Shown here: piece after piece, positions 57,401-64,000 of the stretch
Layout of the letters: every line of letters starts with the position of its first letter
Numbering within the stretch: position 1 is the stretch's first letter
Origin: Odontocerum albicorne
Taxonomy: Eukaryota > Arthropoda > Insecta > Trichoptera > Odontoceridae
Direction: 5' to 3'
Length of the DNA stretch: 64,000 nt
Assembly: GCA_949825065.1 (NCBI GenBank)
Contig: OX463849.1
Location: 42,963,234 to 43,027,233, forward strand
Position numbers and translations under genes: made by a program
Notes under the pieces: generated by a model
The model's input: the letters and a program-made list of their open reading frames with translations, nothing else
Database searches by the model: none
Told to the model about the DNA's origin: nothing

Positions 57401-57775
57401 CTTCAAAATTTCCGCTCGCATCCACCTTATGATAGCGTTTACACGATATAATGACAGGATGTGTATTGTATCAAACCCATTGAACAATCCAAAGCGGACG
57501 TGTTAGTGTCTGGTCGGGAGATTGTTTCATTATAAACATTCATCAGCAGGCATCCCCAGGAAATCGCGTGTTTTAGACCCCGCGGTTTCCTGCTATCGTC
57601 CACTTTTTATCTTTTGATCGAGGCGTAGCAAATTTTTCCATTTTTTTGTTTATTTTTTACCCTGACTACCTTTCTTTCACTTTTTAGAGAATATTGTTTG
57701 TTCAACTGACTTCTCATTACAAGAATATCATTGGTATCCTTCCATACGATAACACGATCTGACTAACCCAAGACC
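54497..57775. other. Long stretch without a recognised gene
   Basis: Frames at 55415-55688 lie in a slightly GC-richer block open in several frames, but match nothing I know. 56015-56075 (TCGGTCCGATTTACGGACAC then CTTACTCCTTCATC) is a relative of 35698-35740. Confidence 0.4.
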
Positions 57776-57813
57776 TAACCAAGTTATTACCCGTATGGGT
57801 AATAACTTGGTTA
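57776..57813. repeat. Perfect 17-bp inverted repeat, 4-nt loop
   Basis: TAACCAAGTTATTACCC, GTAT, GGGTAATAACTTGGTTA. The flanks are weakly inverted too (CGATAACACGATCT and GGAGCGTGGTGTTAT), hinting at an older, larger fold-back. Confidence 0.93.
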
Positions 57814-58501
57814 TATTAATCGGAGCGTGGTGTTATTACGACAGAAGTACTTGAACTGATAGGAGCAGTTAGTTGTAATGGAGATTTGTGTAAACTGAAA
57901 GTGTATGGAGGACATTGTGAGATGTAATTATGATTTCTCCTTAATGATGAAATACACCAAAAGTTGATTCACCTGGTACATGCTATAATTAGGTCTTACA
58001 ACTTATCAAGTTGATGAGAATTGATGACAGATATATTAAATAATCTATCAACTATCGTTGAAAAGCATAAACCTATTTTTTCATGTTTTGTAAGATACAT
58101 ACATACACCTAGATTATTGGGAATACGACAAATAAAACGTAACAAATCCATATAAATTGATTGTCCACTTTAAACTATCGTTTTTTCTCTTCTTTTTCAT
58201 ATATTAGTTATACATATAATAACGAGTAGGTACTTGTTATGTTAAAAAAAATATATGGCTTTTACTCTTTGAAGTTCTGATTGGTCACCATCGGAATTAG
58301 AATTCTCATCTTACGGGTTTAAGGCGATTGAGTTATTCAATACGTTGAACGCTAGATCACGATGCACGTTAATATTGATTTAATCTTTGGTTTTACTTGG
58401 AAAATAATGTATTTCGTTATGAGCATCCAAGAATCACAAGTCACACACCCCCTTCATAACCGAATGCATTTTTTTGATATTATGATAAGCAGTTCCAAAC
58501 T
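57814..58501. other. No gene recognised
   Basis: AT-rich. The frame 58362-58772 crosses a hairpin and is judged spurious. Confidence 0.4.
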
Positions 58502-58568
58502 ATTTATAAGATCTACCCTACACCACGTTATGTTAGACATAACGTGGTGTAGGGTAGATCTTATAAAT
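58502..58568. repeat. Perfect 32-bp inverted repeat, 3-nt loop
   Basis: ATTTATAAGATCTACCCTAC+ACCACGTTATGT (58502-58533), TAG, then its exact inverse to 58568. The longest perfect hairpin in the window. No terminal repeats or target duplications surround it. Confidence 0.96.
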
Positions 58569-58930
58569 CGTAGGTATCTACAGTTTTTTTATGATTTTCA
58601 ATTAACAGTTTTAAAAGTGAGAGTTGTTTTTATTGTTAAATTAATTGTTTCCGATCAAATGGTAACTTTAATAAATAGTTCACAAAAAAATAATAACTCA
58701 CAAAAAAAATTCGTCGTCGTCGTTGCTGGGCCTCGTAGTCGACAATCCCCTCGCCATTCCAACATTCATTAATGCATTTGGAATGTTAAGCTGGGCCATG
58801 GAGTTTTTTTAAAGTGAGTGAGCCGTTGGACACCAGCAAACTCACCGGCTACTCCGCTGTACTAGATCTGACGATGGCACACCGAAGTGAGCCAATCGGA
58901 GCACACCTCCCTCTTTATGAAAGAAAAGGT

Positions 58931-59110
58931 ATTACCGAAGTTATAGGTATCCTTATACCCCCGAATATTACCGAAGTTATAGGTATCCTTATACCCCCGA
59001 ATATTACCGAAGTTATAGGTATCCTTATACCCCCGAATATTACCGAAGTTATAGGTATCCTTATACCTCCGAATATTACCGAAGTTATAGGTATCCTTAT
59101 ACCCCCGAAT
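58931..59110. repeat. 36-bp tandem repeat, five copies
   Basis: ATTACCGAAGTTATAGGTAT+CCTTATACCCCCGAAT repeats exactly five times with one or two substitutions. As 36 is divisible by three, one plus frame and two minus frames stay open (plus: ITEVIGILIPPN five times). It lies inside a minus-strand SINE. Confidence 0.95.
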
Positions 59111-59215
59111 ACTAGGTGGAAAAATACCTCCGTCATTCGAGGGGAGAAGCATAGCGGGGTTTGAACCGATGACGTCCAGTGCGTTACCGCGTGGCCATAC
59201 ACCTCTTAACAAAAA
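59111..59215 (-). repeat. tRNA-derived SINE 'F' head
   Basis: Minus strand: GTATGGCCACGCGGTAACGC (A-box region, about 59200), ACTGGACGTC, ATCGGTTCAAACCCCGCT (B box, about 59170-59153). A and B boxes are about 40 nt apart, as in tRNA promoters. The body continues into the 36-bp repeat. Confidence 0.6.
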
Positions 59216-59999
59216 AAAGTAGAAATTTGTTTCACTGTATTGACACCGGTTTTCCCGTTTTTACGGCTTTTCAAAACATAAATAAAAAATTGAAATCTAA
59301 TCTACCTTACACTCCTATTTTGTTAAATGACTGTATTCTTCTAACTGGGTTAAGTTTTTTCTTCTGTTATCAGATCTCTTTTTTTTGCATGAGTATTCCA
59401 CTTTTAGCGGATTTAATCTGAAATGTACCCATTAATAGCAGTTCCTCGTTAATTGCGTGCTAATTATCTCGCATCTGAACCAGTATTTTCTAGAGACTTG
59501 TTGCTCTGCTTTTTGGAATCGAGTAAGTTGAATTAGTATCGCGCATTATTGTGCGTAGGCACGACATTCGCCCGGTGATTGGCACTTTATCTCATGGGAT
59601 TAATCAAGAGAATAGAATTTTAGTGAATGTTACCATCGTTATTCTGTAAACAACCCTCGATAATGGCGTCTCATTATTTTGTACCACAAAGTTCAAGGCA
59701 AAATGTATCGTTTTCTTTTTTTTTTATGTTCGAGGATTAACATTTTCTAGCGATTTAGAAAAAGTGACGGATAAAATTCCTTTGAATTCACGTTATTTTT
59801 AGATAGACTTTCTCATTATTTAAGACTCGTTCTTAATAAAATAAATAACCCCAGAAAGTCTCGACTTCAGTAAAAAAAAATATAATAACTTTTGATCATA
59901 AAAACTTTTCTTTAAAATAAATCCATAAACATACACGCACCATCATGACCGTTTCCTGTCATGGTAAGCACCGAGGTTAAAGCACCATGTTGTTTTCTT
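59216..59999. other. No gene recognised
   Basis: The block at about 59430-59720 is less AT-rich and looks single-copy; unassigned. Confidence 0.35.
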
Positions 60000-60370
60000 T
60001 TACCTCCTCATCTATACATCTATTTCGATTTCTCTGATTATTAACATTTCCTTTATTCAAGATATTATTAACTTCTCCCACCGTTTTTTCCTAAGTACGA
60101 GTATTTCTCTTCGCGTCCCACTCATATTTTCGTTGCATATTTATTTTCTCGATCTTTCTTCATTCATTCTTTCCACATGCCTAAACCACCTCAGCATGCT
60201 CTTTGTTATTTTACTTGATACATCAACTTGAAGTTCACATTAATTATAATTCTTTTTTTTTATTTTGTCAAACATACACTCCTCACAGTGCACGCATTTA
60301 TTCGACTTCCTTCAGTCTTTTTTCCCGTCTACGTTTCACTGCCACACATCCAATTTGGTCCTAAAATACT
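60000..60370 (-). pseudogene. LINE family A fragment
   Basis: Plus-strand CACAGTGCACGCATTTATTC reverses to the M-R-A-L region. TTCATTCATTCTTTCCACAT+GCCTAAACCACCTCAGCATG reverses to the family's L-R-W-F-R-H-V-E-R-M-N-E segment. Decayed. Confidence 0.6.
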
Positions 60371-60490
60371 GTTAAAAACCAAATCATTATCTTAACAAAC
60401 TCGGATGCTAGTTTGAGTCTACCATATAAATATATTTTATTCCCCCATTAACTTTATTTCCTACATTTAGACTGCGTTTTTATCCTTTTT

Positions 60491-60530
60491 TTAACACATT
60501 GTTTACGGTACGCACAAATTTGTGCGTTTC
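60491..60530 (+). other. Possible left end of a TTAA element
   Basis: TTAA then CACATTGTTTACGGTAC and the palindrome GCACAAATTTGTGC. The layout matches the left end at 25.7 kb (TTAA, about 17-bp end, short palindrome). No right end was found, so the element is truncated or the match is chance. Confidence 0.35.
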
Positions 60531-61326
60531 AGAAACCGTCTATTGCCACGGTGTGCACTTATTTGTGCAAAAAATGGTGACGGTGTTTGGATTTTATATT
60601 GATTATGGAGTTCCACAAAGTGACACCCTAGTTATTTCAACAAATACCTTCTTTAATATTTTGTATAACATTATTTTACAAAGATATTTAAGCCATGATT
60701 ACTCATAGCTAAATAATAATTGCTGTGGAAACGTTTAATCCAGAACTACTCTTTTCTGTGTATACAAAAATGAGGAATGTCCAATATATAAATTTCTCAA
60801 ATAATGCTTCTTCTGAATAATATTTGAAACCAGTTTCAGCATAACAATGTCTCTTAAGGTATTTCTTTGAATAAAATAAACTTCCCCGAGCTGTTCATCC
60901 TCTGGAATGTCTACTTTCATTTCCTGAAATCAAAATGCTGTAATGTTGATAGTTTAGAAAAGTTATGGTTATTTTTTCGAGGATGTTGACTTTGACGTGA
61001 CTCTCTCCATTAGAAACACATTTAATAAACAAAATTTTTAAGAGGTTTGACAGCTATTCAAGCAGTAAAAATGATTACCCCTTTAGATTTTTAATCCTTT
61101 TCTATCTTATTTTTTAGAATTTTCGTCTTCAAAATTCCCTTTCTTGTGTCTCCAGTAATATGAGACGTCTGTGTAAGTTTTTTAATACAACATTTCTACG
61201 TATAGAAATCATATAGAGATTGCTCAAATATATATTTTTGCTAATTTCTTTTGGTATAGAACTAAATAAAGTATGATAGACAATATAGAACATAATAAAG
61301 TATTCGTTTTGATACCATGTATTATA
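60531..61326. other. No gene recognised
   Basis: AT-rich; frames unrecognised. Confidence 0.4.
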
Positions 61327-61885
61327 CTACCTTGATCAAAAAGTTTTAAGACTTTGTTCATAAAATCGAAAATACAAGTTTATTCATCAAAATCGATATG
61401 GTCCCCTTCGAAGTACTCCCCATCGACTGCAACGCATTTACGCCAGCGCTTGATCCAATCCTCGAAACACCGATGGTACTCAATTTTCGGTATGTCCAGC
61501 AGAGCCGTCTTCGATTTTTTCATGACATCCTCTCGGGTGCTGTAACGCATTCCGCGAAGGGGGTTTTTAAGTCGGTTGAACAGGAAAAAGTCGCAGGGAG
61601 CCAGATCAGGTGAATTCGAAGGCTGCTGGATAGTAGTCGTGTTGTTTTTGGTCAAAAACTCATGGAAATCATGTCTTTTGCGATTTCAACGCGGTCCTTT
61701 TTTTGCATGAAATTAAGGTCTTTTGGCACCAGTTTTGCAGCGACGCGTCTGAGGCCCAAATCACTAACCAAGTAGTCTTGAGCGGATCCATAAGTGATGT
61801 TGAAGTCCTCTGCCAGCTCTCTGATGGTCAATTTGCGGTTTACGGCCAACATTTCTTTGATTTTATCGATGTTTTCGATTTCTAT
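61327..61885 (-). mobile_element. mariner, 5'-truncated and internally deleted
   Basis: The terminal repeat CTACCTTGATCAAAAAGTTT at 61327, with TA before it, is the 3' end of the element and matches the 54-kb mariner. On the minus strand 61852-61652 encodes LAVNRKLTIRELAEDFNITY then GSAQDYLVSDLGLRRVAAKL (second HTH), and 61655-61380 encodes SPDLAPCDFFLFNRLKNPLR then a conserved tail ending GEYFEGDHIDFDE. The first two catalytic Asp are deleted; only the third (S-P-D-L-A-P) remains. The 5' end stops at about 61885 without a terminal repeat. Confidence 0.88.
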
Positions 61886-62539
61886 CCAGTGTTAGATAAA
61901 ATCCAATTTATTTATTTTCCACAAATATCTATTTTCAAACAGCTATTCTAATGAAGGCACCATATCGTAACCATGTGAACTAGTCGTCCGGATCTTTCCA
62001 GTGGACTGTTATTATCTCTTTGGTTATTTTAAATAACTGGTCTCAGACATCTAAAATTCTACCACCAAGCTGTAGTTCGTTAATACATACCCTTTAATGA
62101 TTGATGCTTTCATATATTTGTCAAAAAGTTAGTCAAAAATATTCTCTCCGTTGTGATGTTTTTAGGATTCTAAATTAAAAATACTTCAGATGCCATTTCT
62201 GTTTGTACTTCACCTCGAGTTTGCGTCTTTCATTTGCTTTCTACTTTGGAATCTCTAATGATTCCTATTTAATGTCGGAGACCCTATCGCGTGTCTTGAG
62301 TTTGCAATCATTTAAATCCTTTCCCCTCCTTTGAATCCTCAACGATCCTTGTCTCGAGCTGTGTTAACCACATTCTTAAAAGGCGGCGACAAAGGCTATT
62401 CATATTGAGAAGGCGAGCGCCATAAACATCGAGTTAATGATGACGGTCAATCACAGGGGCGTATTTTTAACTTCGTCACTCTTAGGCTGACTTTTTTTGC
62501 CATGGTGACAAAAGTATTACCAAATAAATTTAGCTTTTT
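61886..62539. other. No gene recognised
   Basis: A less AT-rich block at about 62260-62470 is unassigned. Confidence 0.35.
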
Positions 62540-62790
62540 ATTTATGTAACACTTTCGTGCAAATACTCGTACATTTGGTGAATTTATTGCTTCAAAGCAA
62601 TTTCTTCCAATCAAACAGCTTTTGTTTCATGATTATTATTGTTATTCTTGATACAGTCTTTGACTTAGTATATGAAAACAATATTTGGGAAAAACTAACA
62701 AAAATCAAAATAAAATATTAGTGTTAAGAAAATAAGGATTTGTATCGGGATCGTATGGGAGTTAAGAACGAAAAATATTGTGAGATAAAT
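62540..62790. repeat. Dispersed repeat 'D', copy 2
   Basis: AACACTTTCGTGCAAATACT, TTTCTTCCAATCAAACAGCT, TGAAAACAATATTTGGGAAA and CGTATGGGAGTTAAGAACGA match 50125-50350. Confidence 0.7.
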
Positions 62791-63399
62791 AATTATTCTT
62801 TAGTTTATTCTTAAATATCGATTAAGACGAAACATATCTGATGTAATATTGTAAATTTAATATAATAAAAATCTCCAAAAATTAAGGAACAATGCAAAAA
62901 AGATATCTGAAGTTGAGATGGATGCACAGACATTTTTTTGGTAAATGTAATTTTTTTATACCTAGATACTAAATTCACATACTGTCTCTATTGTATACTA
63001 TCCTTAACTGTCCCGCCGAACCCTCATATCTCGCCGAAAATTAGATTATAAATTTAACAACATTGTTGAATTGTCTGCCGACTTATTCAAAATCGGTTAC
63101 GACAATACTGTATGCTAATACGAGTTATTCTGATTTTATTTTGGTATTGATGATGAAATAATGCATTTGTCTTTATGTGGAAAATTTTAAAATAACTTTT
63201 TTTCAAAATTTCAATCAATTTTTAGCTGAGGAACTGATATGTGTTGAATACCTTATCATCACCGTTTGAACTAATACGATGAAATTAAAACTTAAAGTGA
63301 CTCTCGGAATTTTTTTTAATAATAACACATTTATTCTTTTTAATTTAGTGTTTAAAATTTTATTTAAATAAAATAAATATTTTCAATTGACAAAAATGT
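62791..63399. other. No gene recognised
   Basis: AT-rich, no structure noted. Confidence 0.4.
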
Positions 63400-63800
63400 G
63401 TGGTGTTTTGATGTGTGACAGAATAATAAATGTAATTATTAAGAATGAATGTGAGTTAAAAAGTGATATCTTTATTAGGGTAAATAAGTAAAGTGATATC
63501 TTTAGTAGGGCTTTGAGGTGGTTTTAACATGTTGAACGGATGGGCGGCGAAAGACAGACTAAATAAATATATAATACAAGTATATGTGGGACTCTTGGTA
63601 GATGACGACTGAGTAAAGTATGATTGGACCAAGAGTATGACATTTTGAAAAATGGAAAGGCAAAGAGTAATAGAAACAGAGGGAGTTGGATGAGAATATG
63701 TATGGATGTGAAGGTGTAGAAAGTATGTCGTGATATGAAAATTTGGCACTCTGTCATCTGCCTTTTGCAACAGTGAAGTACCGTGAAGGTATGTATGTAT
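63400..63800 (+). pseudogene. LINE family A, 3' end
   Basis: GGCTTTGAGGTGGTTTTAAC+ATGTTGAACGGATG (L-R-W-F-x-H-V-E-R-M), then TATGATTGGACCAAGAGTAT, ATGTATGGATGTGAAGGTGT and an end with TTGGCACTCTGTCATCTGCC and GTATGTATGTATG. A 30-bp tandem duplication (AAAGTGATATCTTTAGTAGG) lies at about 63460-63510. Confidence 0.6.
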
Positions 63801-64000
63801 GTTTTGTCAGCTCAATGATAAAAATCGCTCATTTATTGATTTCCGATTCCTGTATTGCATAGAACAAAAGTATCTTAGATTATAATCTTTCATTCTTAAG
63901 AAGTTGTTCTTTATTTTCAACCCACGTTGCCCGCCATCTTCCCTCCTGTCTTGAATGCTTAATGTTATTCAAAGACGTCCTTTAAACATCTAGAGCCTCA
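63801..64000. other. No gene recognised
   Basis: Nothing assigned to the window end. Confidence 0.4.

Noticed and set aside
58362..58772. 136-codon plus frame
   Set aside because: It reads through a perfect 32-bp hairpin; no domain or composition bias supports coding.
58814..59212. Open frames of 95-116 codons on both strands
   Set aside because: Produced by the 36-bp repeat keeping frame; openness on both strands and the SINE context argue against a protein.

Overview
This window is AT-rich eukaryotic DNA, most likely from an insect. The transposon mix (mariner, pogo-like, TTAA-flanked elements, many decayed non-LTR retrotransposons, tRNA-derived SINEs) and the 28S rRNA fragment fit an arthropod. 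I lean towards a moth or butterfly, but nothing here proves the order. I recognise no host protein-coding gene. Open frames are short and almost all arise by chance or come from mobile elements, so this reads as an intergenic or intronic repeat graveyard.

Layout. 0-13.9 kb: a fold-back at the left edge, a 67-bp tandem repeat, scattered 3' ends of one LINE family ('family A' here), a second LINE clade at 4.8-5.3 kb on the minus strand, SINEs, and a 79-bp triplication. 13.95-14.68 kb: a minisatellite of about 15 copies of a 49-bp unit. 14.92-18.31 kb: a nearly full-length pogo-like DNA transposon with TA target duplication, terminal inverted repeats and a broken DD35D transposase, carrying repeated GGGGTAAGTGCA motifs at both ends. 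19-30 kb: LINE ends, SINEs, a TTAA-flanked MITE (25.7 kb) and near-perfect hairpins. 30.7-31.4 kb: a 3' fragment of 28S rRNA with probable 3' spacer, joined directly to a SINE. 33-36 kb: LINE fragments, the first copy of a fold-back MITE, and a G-rich minisatellite. 37.2-42.1 kb: the densest nest, with two TTAA-flanked elements (one inserted inside a fold-back MITE repeat), an 87-unit TA array, a mariner reduced to its DNA-binding half, and more LINE sequence. 42-48 kb: LINE inside LINE, a mariner fragment overlapping a 173-bp duplication, another deleted mariner, a SINE, and an element encoding the start of a MADF domain. 48-64 kb: a third fold-back MITE copy, two more mariner remnants, LINE ends, perfect hairpins and a SINE containing a 5x36-bp repeat.

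How the parts relate. Nothing here forms a working pathway. The links are parasitic: non-autonomous elements (SINEs, MITEs, deleted mariners) that would depend on enzymes encoded elsewhere, and older elements serving as targets for younger ones. I found no convincing new gene system. The most unusual items are the SINE-28S junction, the pogo element's motif array, the empty-site proof of a TTAA insertion, the unbroken HTH-only mariner frame, the perfect short-loop hairpins, and the recurrence of the motif TACGAGT/ACTCGTA.
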